Positions 34,281-43,203 of a stretch of DNA of 64,000 nt are shown here, piece after piece. The DNA is from Paenibacillus solanacearum. Its GTDB lineage: Bacteria; Bacillota; Bacilli; Paenibacillales; NBRC-103111. How positions within the stretch are numbered: the first letter of the stretch is position 1; every line of letters begins with the position of its first letter. A program made the position numbers and the translations under genes. The DNA is taken from contig NZ_CAJVAS010000010.1 of NCBI RefSeq assembly GCF_910593845.1, positions 124,001 through 188,000 of the forward strand, written 5' to 3'. The notes under the pieces were generated by a model that was given only the letters and a program-made list of their open reading frames with translations, was not told the origin of the DNA and did not search any database.

Positions 34281-34309
34281 ATCTTATTCCGTTTTTTTAC
34301 ATTTGTCAA
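34281..34309 (-). promoter_or_regulatory. Promoter of the T-box/aspS transcript
   Basis: On the minus strand TTGACA and TAAGAT are separated by exactly 17 bases, placing the transcript start just before the T-box stem I. Confidence 0.75.
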
Positions 34310-34393
34310 CCCAATTATTCATTTATTGCGTTTGCCTGCCCGAATGATAGCGCCGGTACAAGCAACCGCCGGATGCAGCGAACGAAAGCTCCT

Positions 34394-34573
34394 TTACTGC
34401 CCGTTGCGCATCCAGCGGCCAAGGGCTGCAGGAATCCATTGGTCATCCGGATCGTCGTACAAATCCTCGTCGTCGCGGTGAATGACTTCCTCATTCAATA
34501 TTTCGGCAGCTTCCCCTTCGGTCAACGGACGATCGAACTGATGCTCCAGCTTCTGAATGTATTCCTTGTCCAT
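34394..34573 (-). CDS. Small acidic hypothetical protein (59 residues)
   Basis: From an ATG at 34573 (AGGAGGG about 11 bases upstream) it reads MDKEYIQKLEHQFDRPLTEG and ends with a DDEDLYDDPDDQW segment. It is acidic and soluble. No family is recognised. It is a single gene upstream of the aspS promoter, same strand. Confidence 0.65.
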   Translation of the reverse strand: MDKEYIQKLEHQFDRPLTEGEAAEILNEEVIHRDDEDLYDDPDDQWIPAALGRWMRNGQ

Positions 34574-34821
34574 GCGAATCAATCCCTCCTGACAAGTATT
34601 CATCGCTCTTCTCTTGTTATGATTTCCAAGCCCCCCCACCTTATGAACGAAGCCGTTTGGAAAGTTATGCAGCTCATGAACGGTACGTTCGCGCCTGTCC
34701 GAAGTCTAAACGAGGCGGTCCCGGCGTAAAGGTACTAAAGCAAGTTAGTACTTACTGGAAACGAACGCGCCATTTACACTGAAAATCAAGAAGAATGAGC
34801 TAAGAGAGGGATGCGCGGAAC

Positions 34822-36453
34822 ATGAATGATTTTTTGCGAAGGTCATGGATCAGCGTATTGGGCGCTCTGTTTATTCTCAGCGCGTTTGCGTATTTATTCA
34901 AGTACACGCTGAATCAAGGCTGGCTCACGGATTCGATCAAAATCGGCCTTGGCCTTTCGGTCGGCGCCGGCTGTGTCATTGGCGGACTGAAGCTGCTCGG
35001 CAGGCATAAGCTGGCGGGTGAAATCGCGGCGGGGCTCGGCTCGGCCATTTTGTACACCACGTTCTCCTACTCGGGCATTTACTTCGCCTTATGGGATTCC
35101 ATGACTGTTTTCCTCTGCATGCTGGCGCTGACCGTCGGCATGAGCGTCTTGTCTTACCGGCTGCGACTGCGGCTCGTCATGAATATGGCGCTGCTCGGCG
35201 GGCTGCTGTCCCCGATGATTTTGCGGCCGGAGACGGATCAAGTGTTTACTTTGTTTCTTTATTTGCTTGTGCTGAACTGCGCTTACTTTACGGTCAGCAT
35301 CCGTCTGGCCTGGACCGAGCTGAAGCTGTTCGGCTTCATCGGAACGTGGCTGCTGTACGCGATCTACTTTATTCAAATGGACCCGCTGCTGGACCGCGTC
35401 TGGAGCTTGCCGTTCCGCTATGCGCTGGCCGCCTATGTCTTTTACATGCTGGCCTTCTTCGTTTCCTCGTGGAAAAATAACCTGAAATTCGATGGCCTGA
35501 ACCTGTATCTCGGTTTCGTCAACGCCGTCCTCTTCGGTTTATGGGCCGTCATTTTACTGGATGGCCACGCATCGTTTGCATACCCGCTGCTGCTGATGGG
35601 GATCGTCTACGTGGCGCTCGCGTTCGCTGTAGGGAAAATGACCGTATCGATGTCCGGGCCCGTTTGGTCGAAGCTGTGCGGCGGTATTCTGCTCATCTTG
35701 ATCGCCTCGACCCAGTTCGGCCACGGTCTCGCCGTCAAACCGCTGCTGAACGTATACTTTTGGCTCGCCGTAAGTGTCATCCTGCTGATCGTCGGCGCGC
35801 GGAAGCGTTGGGAACCGCTGCGGGGAGCGGGCATGGCCGTTTGGATTATCGTCGGAATTTACTGGTTCTATACGACATGGGATACGCCGTGGGGCATATG
35901 GTTCGGCGTCTATATCCCTTTCCTGAACTGGGCGGCGCTCGCTTGGGAACTGCTCGCCGCGGTTGGCTTCTATATTTCGCTGACCGGCAAGTTCGGACAG
36001 CTTCGGGATCGCGACAACCGGAGTCTGGCCTGCGTCTTCTCGGTACTCAGCCACCTGGTCGTCGGCGGGCTGCTCACCGTGCAAGCGGAAAATATGATCG
36101 ACTATTACAAGCTGGGCGGCATCATGGACTTGGACTTGACGCTATCGGTCGCATGGGGAATCTATGCGCTGCTGCTGTTCTTCTGGGGCGCCTACAGCCG
36201 CCAGACGATGTACCGTGCTTTCGGCTCCTTCGTCCTTGTTGGCGTGGCAGTCAAGACGCTGCTGTTCGATCTGTACGGCAGCGAGACGATCTACAAAGTG
36301 ATCGTGCTGTTCCTGCTCGGCATCATCACATTCGGCATCGCCTACATTAACGGCAAATGGGCCGCGAAGCATCCGGTCATGGAAACCGCCACACCGGAAC
36401 CAGAGCCTGATGCAGACAGGGAAGCCGACGAAAGCCAGTCGCCAGCGAAATAA
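34822..36453 (+). CDS. DUF2339 polytopic membrane protein
   Basis: The 543-residue protein has about 14-16 hydrophobic helices and an acidic C-terminal tail (ETATPEPEPDADREADES). The pattern LGALFILSAFAYLFKY, GAGCVIGGLKLLGRHKLAGE and YVFYMLAFFVSSW fits the DUF2339 family of predicted membrane proteins. The function is unknown. It is a monocistronic unit followed by a 13-bp terminator. Confidence 0.82.
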   Translation: MNDFLRRSWISVLGALFILSAFAYLFKYTLNQGWLTDSIKIGLGLSVGAGCVIGGLKLLGRHKLAGEIAAGLGSAILYTTFSYSGIYFALWDSMTVFLCMLALTVGMSVLSYRLRLRLVMNMALLGGLLSPMILRPETDQVFTLFLYLLVLNCAYFTVSIRLAWTELKLFGFIGTWLLYAIYFIQMDPLLDRVWSLPFRYALAAYVFYMLAFFVSSWKNNLKFDGLNLYLGFVNAVLFGLWAVILLDGHASFAYPLLLMGIVYVALAFAVGKMTVSMSGPVWSKLCGGILLILIASTQFGHGLAVKPLLNVYFWLAVSVILLIVGARKRWEPLRGAGMAVWIIVGIYWFYTTWDTPWGIWFGVYIPFLNWAALAWELLAAVGFYISLTGKFGQLRDRDNRSLACVFSVLSHLVVGGLLTVQAENMIDYYKLGGIMDLDLTLSVAWGIYALLLFFWGAYSRQTMYRAFGSFVLVGVAVKTLLFDLYGSETIYKVIVLFLLGIITFGIAYINGKWAAKHPVMETATPEPEPDADREADESQSPAK

Positions 36454-36494
36454 TCGTTCGGCTCGAACGATGCGGTCGGTGCACCCGACAAAAA

Positions 36495-36532
36495 AACCAT
36501 CTTCTTCGGGAACGAGCGCGAAGAAGATGGTT
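36495..36532. terminator. Bidirectional terminator
   Basis: AACCATCTTCTTC and GAAGAAGATGGTT pair perfectly over 13 bases between convergent genes. Confidence 0.9.
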
Positions 36533-37171
36533 CTATTGTTTTTGTATCTTATACGTGCATTTGCCGTCGCCCTTCGCCAAGCATTCGGTCCGCTCAACCT
36601 CGGTTCCGAGCAGGCTTTGGAACATCGACAGCTCGCAGCTGCACGCTTGATTGTACTGATTGGCCACTTGCGCGATCGGACAGTTGTACTCGTTAAGCAC
36701 ATAGTTCCCGGCTTCCGTCTTCTCCAGCTCTACCATATACCCGTTCGCATTCTGGATATCGGCAAGCTCCTGTACCCGTTCGTCCAGCGATTTGCCGGCC
36801 ATGCGTTCTTCGTACCGGCTGATGAGCTTATCCTTGCGGCGTTCGAACAGCAGCTCCACCTTCTCGTCCCCGGCTACCGCCTGCAGCTCCTCCAGCAAAT
36901 CGAGTGTCAGGTGATGGTATTTCTTGGGGAACAGTTCATCGGCGGCAACGGTCAAAAAATACATGTGCGTTGGTCTCCCCATCGCTTGCCGCACAAGCTT
37001 GGAGTCGATCAGGCTATCCCTTTCCAGCGTGTTCAAATGCCGGCGAACGGCCATTTCCGTAATGCCGAGCTGCTTGGACATATCGTTGACGCTCAGGGCG
37101 CCCCTTGTTTTCAGCATGTTCAATATGACTTTTCGGGTAGATACATCCTGTTCCTTGTTCAACCGGTTCAC
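36533..37171 (-). CDS. SufR-like winged-helix regulator with Fe-S cysteine set
   Basis: Residues about 10-75 form a DeoR-type winged helix (TRGALSVNDMSKQLGITEMA, then GRPTHMYFLT). The C-terminal half has cysteines 164, 177, 179, 197 and 205 in a CPIA-x(9)-C...C-x(7)-C pattern like SufR, the Fe-S-sensing repressor of suf operons. LLGTEVERTECLAKGDGKCTYKI is the family's ending. The start is a GTG with only a weak site. No suf genes are nearby, so its target is unknown; an upstream GTATAC pair at 37230-37265 might be an operator. Confidence 0.82.
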   Translation of the reverse strand: MNRLNKEQDVSTRKVILNMLKTRGALSVNDMSKQLGITEMAVRRHLNTLERDSLIDSKLVRQAMGRPTHMYFLTVAADELFPKKYHHLTLDLLEELQAVAGDEKVELLFERRKDKLISRYEERMAGKSLDERVQELADIQNANGYMVELEKTEAGNYVLNEYNCPIAQVANQYNQACSCELSMFQSLLGTEVERTECLAKGDGKCTYKIQKQ

Positions 37172-37526
37172 CGCCTTGTTGAATTGCTGATCTTACACTT
37201 CAATGATTAATGCTGTGAATAAAATTATTGTATACGAAAACGGAGCATAAGTAAATTAGTATACTAAAATGTATGTAAAATCCTAGTCGTGGAAATGAAT
37301 GCTTTGTAAGAAAGCAATGAAGGCAAGCGAGGCCATTCGGGCGGTCAAAAAATGAAGAGGCAGGCACGTGGAACGATCAGTGTGATCGCGGGAAATGCAG
37401 CCTGAACGATGTCCGGAAAAGACATTCCAAGCAGCCCCGTCGCTGCAGCGGTAAAGGAAGCAGCGCAGGCGGACGCTGCCTTGCGCATGCGCGCTTTATC
37501 CGGCATCGTCCGCCCGTTTATTGAAG
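37172..37526. other. Intergenic region SufR-like/DUF86
   Basis: Apart from the doubtful small frame, only AT-rich sequence with two GTATAC sites about 35 bases apart (near 37230 and 37260) is notable. Confidence 0.4.
37345..37506 (-). CDS. Possible small hydrophobic protein (53 residues)
   Basis: A frame from ATG 37506 to TGA 37345 has an Ala-rich start and a hydrophobic end (FPAITLIVPRACLFIF). It lies 20 bases after the DUF86 stop on the same strand. The ribosome site is poor. It may be a remnant or chance. Confidence 0.25.
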   Translation of the reverse strand: MPDKARMRKAASACAASFTAAATGLLGMSFPDIVQAAFPAITLIVPRACLFIF

Positions 37527-37961
37527 TTACAGCTTCTCCTTGCTAATGAAGGCGGGGACCGCTTCGGCGAACGTTTGCATCGCCTCTGGCAAGCGCGCAA
37601 TCAATGGATGCAGCCCTTCCCGCCGAAGAACAGGGTAATCTTGCACAAGCGGCCGGCGCAGCTGAACCAAATCCTTCAACACGGCGGCCACAGCTTCGCC
37701 GAACACGCCTTCCCCTTCCAGGATGTCGATAATGTCTTCGTAGCTGCTGGCATCCCGCATCATAAACGCGTCAATCAATAAGCTTCCCACATCGGTCACG
37801 ATCTCGATCGCCAGATGCAGCAGCCGTTCCTGCGCCAGATGCAGCAGCAGCGCTTCCGGGCCGGACGAGGTCCACCGCAGCTGCAGCTCGCGGCAAGCTT
37901 CCAGCAGCACCGGCATTTGTGCCAGCCGTATCTCGATTTGTTCATGGTTCACATAATACAT
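37527..37961 (-). CDS. DUF86 (HepT/YutE-like) protein
   Basis: From the ATG at 37961 (GGAG 8 bases upstream) the 144-residue helical protein matches DUF86 (ERLLHLAIEIVTDVGSLLID, SYEDIIDILEGEGVF). The RNase/AMPylation-target motif of HepT toxins, R-x4-6-H-x-Y, reads RRPLVQDY, so the histidine is glutamine, and no MntA antitoxin gene lies beside it. It is more likely a YutE-like housekeeping relative than an active toxin. It follows the 35-residue membrane protein by 4 bases. Confidence 0.82.
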   Translation of the reverse strand: MYYVNHEQIEIRLAQMPVLLEACRELQLRWTSSGPEALLLHLAQERLLHLAIEIVTDVGSLLIDAFMMRDASSYEDIIDILEGEGVFGEAVAAVLKDLVQLRRPLVQDYPVLRREGLHPLIARLPEAMQTFAEAVPAFISKEKL

Positions 37962-37965
37962 TGGG

Positions 37966-38073
37966 CTATCTCCGTTTCTTCTTTTTCCATTTGGACCACC
38001 ATACGATGATCGGGAAACATACAATCAGCAAAAAAATCAGCAGTACCGCCTGCATCAAATATTCATAGCTCAT
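37966..38073 (-). CDS. Small single-helix membrane protein (35 residues)
   Basis: An ATG at 38073 preceded by AAGGGAG opens MSYEYLMQAVLLIFLLIVCF... and ends in the basic tail SKWKKKKRR. One helix is predicted, with a cytoplasmic positive tail. It lies 17 bases after the thiD stop and 4 bases before the DUF86 start, so it is very probably part of the thiD-DUF86 transcript. It is too short for normal ORF thresholds; its function is unknown. Confidence 0.6.
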   Translation of the reverse strand: MSYEYLMQAVLLIFLLIVCFPIIVWWSKWKKKKRR

Positions 38074-38090
38074 CTTTGTATTCGGCTCCC

Positions 38091-38897
38091 TTACTTCTTG
38101 ACCTGCTCGGCACGCCAGTAGGCCCAATGGTTCGTCGGTCCATGCCCTGCTCCGATGCCGAGCTCCTCCGAAATGGCGAGCGTAATGAATCGTTTCGCCG
38201 TATGCACCGCATCCAGCAGCGTCCTTCCCTTGGCCAGCTCCGCGGTAATGGCCGCCGAGAACGTACAGCCTGTCCCATGCGTATGCCGCGTCGCGTAGCG
38301 CTCCGCGGTCAGCAGATGGAACTGCTCCCCGTCATACAGCACATCGGTCGGCGCTCCCTCGCTGTGGCCGCCCTTGACGACCGCCGCTGCCGCGCCGAAT
38401 TGCTTCACGATGTACATCGCCGCTTCTTTCATCTCATCCAGCATCGCAATCTTCTTCCCCGTAATGACTTCCGCTTCGGGAATGTTCGGCGTCACCACCG
38501 CCGCAAGCGGAAGCAGCTTCTCACGCAGCGCGTCCTGCGCGCTCTCCGCCAGCAGACTGGCTCCGCCCTTGGCGATCATAACAGGATCGACGACTAGCCG
38601 CTTCAAGCCGTGTGCACGCACCCGCTCGGCCACAAGCTCAATGACTTGCGGCTGCGACAGCATCCCCGTCTTGGCAGCATCGACGCCCAAATCCTCGAAG
38701 ACGGCGTCGATCTGCTTGGCGATGCCGTCGAGCGGAATATCATAAATGCCGTGCACGCCCAGCGTATTTTGCGCCGTCACCGCGGTGAGCGCCGACATGC
38801 CGTAAACCTCCAGCATTTGAAACGTCTTCAGATCGGCCTGAATGCCGGCTCCCCCGCCGCTGTCCGATCCGGCTATCGTTAACGCTTTATATGTCAT
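38091..38897 (-). CDS. thiD: Hydroxymethylpyrimidine/phosphomethylpyrimidine kinase
   Basis: The 268-residue ribokinase-like enzyme begins MTYKALTIAGSDSGGGAGIQ, the ThiD signature. It has VVDPVMIAKGG, TPNIPEAEVITG and the anion hole GTGCTFSAAI near the catalytic Asp-type position. It phosphorylates HMP twice for thiamine. The start at 38897 is internal to a longer frame and has GGGGGGAA about 12 bases upstream. It is divergent from tenI-thiO. Confidence 0.95.
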   Translation of the reverse strand: MTYKALTIAGSDSGGGAGIQADLKTFQMLEVYGMSALTAVTAQNTLGVHGIYDIPLDGIAKQIDAVFEDLGVDAAKTGMLSQPQVIELVAERVRAHGLKRLVVDPVMIAKGGASLLAESAQDALREKLLPLAAVVTPNIPEAEVITGKKIAMLDEMKEAAMYIVKQFGAAAAVVKGGHSEGAPTDVLYDGEQFHLLTAERYATRHTHGTGCTFSAAITAELAKGRTLLDAVHTAKRFITLAISEELGIGAGHGPTNHWAYWRAEQVKK

Positions 38898-39231
38898 GAC
38901 GTTGTAATTCCCCCCGGTACTCCCTTTGTTTATCGTGCCATGCAATGGCCAAGGTGCGGGCCGGCCGCGCCCCGCTCGCCGCATCGTCTTCCCCGGCGTT
39001 CCTGCGGCGGCGACTCCCGTGCAGCCTGTCTTCCCTTACCATTCAAGCCCGTACGGACACGCTATCTTCTCCTCTAAGTTTATTACTTCCGTTCCGTCAG
39101 CGTCAAGGCAAACCGCCGATTCGCCGGGGAAGGTTCGTGATCATTTTATGACAAGTTCCCAAAACGCTTTGACGATCACCGCCGTACAGCAGTATGATGA
39201 GATTAAATGCCAATTTCGGGAGGTTCGGACG
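38898..39231. other. Divergent thiD/tenI region
   Basis: It is GC-rich on the thiD side and AT-rich near tenI. The TPP riboswitch core (CTGAGA and its partner loop) was looked for on both strands and not found, so any thiamine control of these genes is not visible. Confidence 0.45.
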
Positions 39232-39864
39232 ATGCGGACTGCACGGCCACAGCTTCATGTCATTACGACCGGACAGCAGGAGCTGGAGACGGTCGCGGCG
39301 ATCCTGGAGCGCTGCCCCGGCGCGCTCATCGATGCGCTGCACGTGCGCGAGAAGCACCGCAGCGCGCGCGAGCTGGTCGACTGGCACGCGAGGCTCAAGC
39401 CGCTGCTGCCGCATACGGCGGTCGTGCTGAACGACCGCCTCGATGCGGCGCTCGCGGCGAACGCCGACGGCGTGCAGTTGACCGGCGGCAGCTTGTCGCC
39501 CGCACAAGCGCGGCGAATCGCGCCGCCCGGCATGGCCGTCGGCTGCTCGGTGCATTCCGCCGAAGAAGCGGCGGAGGCGGCCCGGCAAGGCGCCGACTAC
39601 GTGCTGTTCGGCCACGTCTTCGCCACGGGCTCCAAGCCCGGCCTCGCCCCGCGCGGACTTGACGCGCTGGCTGAGGCCGCGAAGGCTTCGCCCGCGCCGC
39701 TCATCGCGATCGGCGGCATCGAGCCCGAGCGCGTCCAATCGGTGCTGGCCGCCGGAGCGGCCGGCATCGCCGTCCTGTCCTCGGTGCTGCTGCACGCGGA
39801 TCCGGCCGGACAAATCGCCGCGTTTCGCGAAGCGCTGGACCGCCCCCGGCCGTCCGCCCGTTGA
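39232..39864 (+). CDS. tenI: Thiazole tautomerase TenI (ThiE-like fold)
   Basis: The 210-residue TIM-barrel protein has HVREKHRSARELVDW, VVLNDRLDAALAANADGVQL, SVHSAEEAAEAARQGADYVL and ATGSKPGLAPRG. SVHS...FGHVF...K-GL-RG is the TenI rather than ThiE pattern; TenI isomerises the thiazole carboxylate product of ThiG. The ATG at 39232 has GGGAGG 8 bases upstream. thiO follows, matching part of the tenI-thiO-thiS-thiG order of Bacillus, although thiS and thiG are not here. Confidence 0.88.
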   Translation: MRTARPQLHVITTGQQELETVAAILERCPGALIDALHVREKHRSARELVDWHARLKPLLPHTAVVLNDRLDAALAANADGVQLTGGSLSPAQARRIAPPGMAVGCSVHSAEEAAEAARQGADYVLFGHVFATGSKPGLAPRGLDALAEAAKASPAPLIAIGGIEPERVQSVLAAGAAGIAVLSSVLLHADPAGQIAAFREALDRPRPSAR

Positions 39865-39920
39865 ACGACAGCCGGACCGCGCCGGACAGGCTGAATGAAC
39901 GGAGCAAGGAGAGACAATCC

Positions 39921-41075
39921 ATGACGATACAGAATAAGCAAACATCCGCCGCGGGAACCCATCCCACGGCATTGATCATCGGCGGCGGCGTGATTGGCTG
40001 CGCCGCCGCTTACGAGCTCGGCAAAGCGGGCTTCCGCTGCACCGTCCTCGACAAGGGCGGCCTCGCCGAGGAAGCGTCCACTGCGGCGGCGGGCATGCTC
40101 GGCGCGCAAGTCGAGACGCATCAGCCGGGACCGTTCTACGAGATGTGCCGCGCCAGCCTGCGCATGTACCGCGACTGGACGGATGAACTGGAGCAGGTGA
40201 GCGGCATCTCCGTGCAGTACCGGACGGAAGGCATCCTGCGCGCGGCGCTGACCGCCGAAGACGAGCAGGAGCTGCGCGGCCGGCTGGCGTGGATTCAGGA
40301 AGCGGCCTGGCTGGGGCCGGACGAGATGCTGCGCCTGGAGCCGGCGCTCTCGCCCGCCATTCGCGGCGGACTGCATTTGCCGGCCGACCATCAAGTTCAG
40401 CCCGTGTCGCTCGCCGCGGCGCTGAAGGCAGCGCTCGTGAACCAAGGCTGTCTCCTGCGCGAATGGACGCCGGCGATCCGGCTGCTCACCGAACCAGGCA
40501 CGGGACGCGTTGCCGGCGTCCAGACATCGGAAGGCCCGCTGTACGCGGACTTGACAGTGCTTGCCGCCGGCGCCTGGACACCCGGCTTAACCGAGCCGAT
40601 CGGCCTTCCCCTTCCGATGTTTCCGGTCAAGGGACAGTGCATCGCGGTACGCACCGATGCGCCGCTGATCCGCTCCACCGTATTCACGAAAGGCTGCTAT
40701 ATCGTGCCGAAGCTGGATGGCAGCTACATTATCGGCGCATCACAGCTCGAAGCCGGCTTTGACAAGCGACTGCATACACAGACGATCGCCGAGCTGTACG
40801 CCAAAGCGGCTGAGCTGCTTCCGCGGATGGCGGAAGCCGAGTTCGTCCGCACCTGGGCGGGGCTGCGTCCCGGCACCCGCGACGCGCTGCCGTTCCTCGG
40901 CGCTTGGGACGGCGCGCCCGGCCTGCTGCTGGCGACCGGCCAATTCCGCAATGGCATCCTGCTGGCGCCCGTCACCGGGCGTCTCGTGAAGCAGGCTGCG
41001 CTTGGTGAACAGCCGCTGCTCGACCTGACACCGTACGCGCCTTCCCGGGTGTTCCGGGCGGCCGCTACGATTTGA
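39921..41075 (+). CDS. thiO: Glycine oxidase
   Basis: The 384-residue flavoprotein has the FAD motif ALIIGGGVIGCAAAYELGKAG, EEASTAAAGMLGAQVE, FPVKGQCIAVRT and TGQFRNGILLAPVTG. It oxidises glycine to iminoacetate for thiazole formation. The ATG at 39921 has AAGGAG 9 bases upstream and is preferred over the TTG that overlaps the tenI stop. Its last 11 bases overlap the end of the convergent TPR gene. Confidence 0.93.
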   Translation: MTIQNKQTSAAGTHPTALIIGGGVIGCAAAYELGKAGFRCTVLDKGGLAEEASTAAAGMLGAQVETHQPGPFYEMCRASLRMYRDWTDELEQVSGISVQYRTEGILRAALTAEDEQELRGRLAWIQEAAWLGPDEMLRLEPALSPAIRGGLHLPADHQVQPVSLAAALKAALVNQGCLLREWTPAIRLLTEPGTGRVAGVQTSEGPLYADLTVLAAGAWTPGLTEPIGLPLPMFPVKGQCIAVRTDAPLIRSTVFTKGCYIVPKLDGSYIIGASQLEAGFDKRLHTQTIAELYAKAAELLPRMAEAEFVRTWAGLRPGTRDALPFLGAWDGAPGLLLATGQFRNGILLAPVTGRLVKQAALGEQPLLDLTPYAPSRVFRAAATI

Positions 41076-41730
41076 ATTTGGCGAGCAGCGCCCACCGGCG
41101 CTCGTGACGCCGCTTGTACTTTGGAAGCCCCCGGTACAGTTCCACCGTCTCACGGAACGCCCGGCGGGCTTCTTCGTTTCGCCCGAGCTGCCCGTACAGC
41201 AAGCCAAGACGGTAGTAAGCCTCGCAGGAGGACGAATGCACCTCGCGGAACTGCTCCAGATACCGGATCGCTTTCTCCGGATCGGAAGCGGCGTACGCTT
41301 CGCCAAGACGCAAATACGGCTCTCCGTATTTGACTCGCGGATTGCGCTGCAGCGCTTCAAGCAGGTAAGCCTCGCCTTCCGCAAGACGGCCGAGCCGCAG
41401 CTCGCAAATGCCCAGCTCGCACAGCACTTCCGCCGAATCCTCCATGACAGCTGCAACTTCGCGCAGCAGGTTCAGCGCATCGGCGTACTTTTTTTGCTCC
41501 ATATAAATTCTGGCGATATCCAGCTTCGTCGTCGTGTGATGCGGATTCATCCGCAGCTCTTCCTTCAGCCTGCTCAGCCGCCGGCCGCGCTGCAGCGGCT
41601 TGAGCACGCTTGGCGTAAGACCGATGAAGCGCCGCTCGAATACGTAAAAGATAATCAATAAGACCAGCAATGCGATAAATGGATTCCCTGTAAGCCACCA
41701 TAACAAAGGAAACAAAATAAATTTGCTCAT
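41065..41730 (-). CDS. Membrane-anchored TPR protein
   Basis: The 221-residue protein has an N-terminal hydrophobic region (about 1-30) and at least three tetratricopeptide repeats (KLDIARIYMEQKKYADALNL, ELGICELRLGRLAEGEAYLL, YRLGLLYGQLGRNEEARRAF). TPR domains mount protein complexes; the partners are unknown. Its stop lies within the thiO 3' end on the other strand. Confidence 0.85.
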   Translation of the reverse strand: MSKFILFPLLWWLTGNPFIALLVLLIIFYVFERRFIGLTPSVLKPLQRGRRLSRLKEELRMNPHHTTTKLDIARIYMEQKKYADALNLLREVAAVMEDSAEVLCELGICELRLGRLAEGEAYLLEALQRNPRVKYGEPYLRLGEAYAASDPEKAIRYLEQFREVHSSSCEAYYRLGLLYGQLGRNEEARRAFRETVELYRGLPKYKRRHERRWALLAKFKS

Positions 41731-42094
41731 GAGGCGATTTCATTCCTTTCGCTGACGTTCATATCGATTGTACCATAATTAGGCAGTTCCGGCGAAAATG
41801 GGATGCCTCGCTGCTGCGCGGCATCCGGACGATGCGTCCGTAAAGTCCGCGCTTCCCTGCGCCAAACAGCGAGAGGCGCATGCTACTGCTGTTCCTTTTG
41901 CAGAAAACAAGGACGTACCCGTCTGGGCCGTTTGTGCGGAAACCGATTTTCCATTACTATATTCGTATCCGTTATGCTTGGCGGCTGCGCGCGCCGAAGG
42001 AATATTGTGAACAATTTCCGAACAGGCAGGAAATGGCGGATTCGTTCTTGAATGGATTAAAGTTTAGAATGACTGCGGGAGGATCGGCTTTCGA
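41731..42094. other. Intergenic region without a recognised gene
   Basis: It contains a perfect GGATGCC/GGCATCC hairpin near 41808..41833. Several short frames lack ribosome sites. Confidence 0.4.
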
Positions 42095-42391
42095 ATGAGT
42101 GCGATGAATGAGGCGCAAGCCGCCAAATGGCGTGAAATGAGAAAGAAAGGCAAGGGCAGATACGTTTTTTTATTCGGCGTACTGCAGTGGGGGATTGTGC
42201 TGACGATCCTGTTCACGGCGGTCCAATGGCTGACCCAGCACACGTTTACGAAGGAATGGTTGTACATACGGCTTTTCGTATTCGCCTGCATCGGTTTTTT
42301 TATCGCCAATTTCCGTTGGGACGCAAAAGAAATCAAGTTTCTCGATTATGAAAATAAAGGAAAAAAGCAGAGCAGGCGAGCGGCCCGGTAA
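42095..42391 (+). CDS. Small two-helix membrane protein
   Basis: The 98-residue protein has a basic start (KWREMRKKGKGRY), two hydrophobic helices (VFLFGVLQWGIVLTILFTAV; LYIRLFVFACIGFFIANF) and a basic tail (KGKKQSRRAAR). It is of unknown function. GGGAGG lies about 13 bases before the ATG. A hairpin with AGCAGG/CCTGCT and a T-run follows. Confidence 0.72.
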   Translation: MSAMNEAQAAKWREMRKKGKGRYVFLFGVLQWGIVLTILFTAVQWLTQHTFTKEWLYIRLFVFACIGFFIANFRWDAKEIKFLDYENKGKKQSRRAAR

Positions 42392-42466
42392 TCTCTCCGG
42401 GTAAAGTTCCCTGCTTTTTTACGTTATGTGCGGCCCTTCATGCAATAGTAACTTAAAAATAATCGC

Positions 42467-42495
42467 TTGACTTTTGTAAGTTAGTTATATATCAT
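42467..42495 (+). promoter_or_regulatory. Promoter of azoR
   Basis: TTGACT and TATCAT are separated by 17 bases, 63 bases before the azoR ATG. The spacer contains GTAAGTTAG, overlapping the operator-like repeat listed next. Confidence 0.7.
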
Positions 42496-42496
42496 T

Positions 42497-42513
42497 ACTT
42501 ACGTAAAGTAAGT
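42497..42513. promoter_or_regulatory. Operator-like inverted repeat before azoR
   Basis: ACTTAC and GTAAGT are exact reverse complements around 5 bases, directly downstream of the -10 box. The arrangement and sequence resemble YodB/HxlR-family thiol-sensing repressor sites at azoreductase genes. Confidence 0.55.
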
Positions 42514-42558
42514 TGTTATTATAAAGTAAATAAATTATGTTGAGAGGATGTTTACGAA

Positions 42559-43185
42559 ATGGCGCAAGTTCTTTTTATTAAAGCGAACAACCGGCCCGCC
42601 GACCAAGCGGTTTCGGTTCAAATGTACGAAACGTTCCTGAGCACGTATAAAGAAGCAAATCCGAATGACCAGATCCAAGAGCTCGACCTGTTCGAGACGG
42701 AGCTGCCGTATTTCGGCGCCGAGATGATGACCGGCCTGTTCAAGCAAGCCAAGGGCATTGAAGCAACAGCCGGCGAGCAGCAGGCAGCCGACCTGGCCAA
42801 CCGCTACCTGGACCAATTCCTCGCAGCCGATAAAGTCGTCTTCGCCTTCCCGCTGTGGAACTTTACGATTCCGGCGCAGCTGTTGACCTACTTGTTCTAT
42901 ATTACGCAATCCGGCAAAACGTTCCGCTACACGGAAACCGGTCCGGTGGGCCTCGCCGGAGACAAAAAAGTCGCCCTGCTCAACGCGCGCGGCGGCGTGT
43001 ATTCCGAAGGCCCGATGACGGCATTCGAAATGTCCCTGAACTATCTGAAAACGATGATGGGCTTCATCGGCATCCAAAACCCTGAAGTCGTCGTGATCGA
43101 AGGACATAATCAGTTCCCTGATCGTGCAAAAGAAATCGTAGCCGAAGGCTTGAAGCAAACGGCTCAAGCGGCCTCCAAATTTTAA
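42559..43185 (+). CDS. azoR: FMN-dependent NADH-azoreductase
   Basis: The 208-residue flavodoxin-fold protein has the FMN-binding FAFPLWNFTIPAQLLTYL and LLNARGGVYSEG motifs and matches AzoR throughout. It reduces quinones and azo compounds with two electrons. It probably answers to quinone or thiol stress through the operator at 42497..42513; no hxlR/yodB gene is in the window. It is followed by a terminator. Confidence 0.93.
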   Translation: MAQVLFIKANNRPADQAVSVQMYETFLSTYKEANPNDQIQELDLFETELPYFGAEMMTGLFKQAKGIEATAGEQQAADLANRYLDQFLAADKVVFAFPLWNFTIPAQLLTYLFYITQSGKTFRYTETGPVGLAGDKKVALLNARGGVYSEGPMTAFEMSLNYLKTMMGFIGIQNPEVVVIEGHNQFPDRAKEIVAEGLKQTAQAASKF

Positions 43186-43203
43186 TCCATCTGCTCCAAA
43201 CCT

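Noticed and set aside
38898..39231. TPP riboswitch before the thiamine genes
   Set aside because: The conserved CTGAGA and its partner sequence were not found on either strand.
41798..42098. Several 70-80 codon plus-strand ORFs
   Set aside because: Three overlapping frames with no ribosome site and no family; none is favoured.
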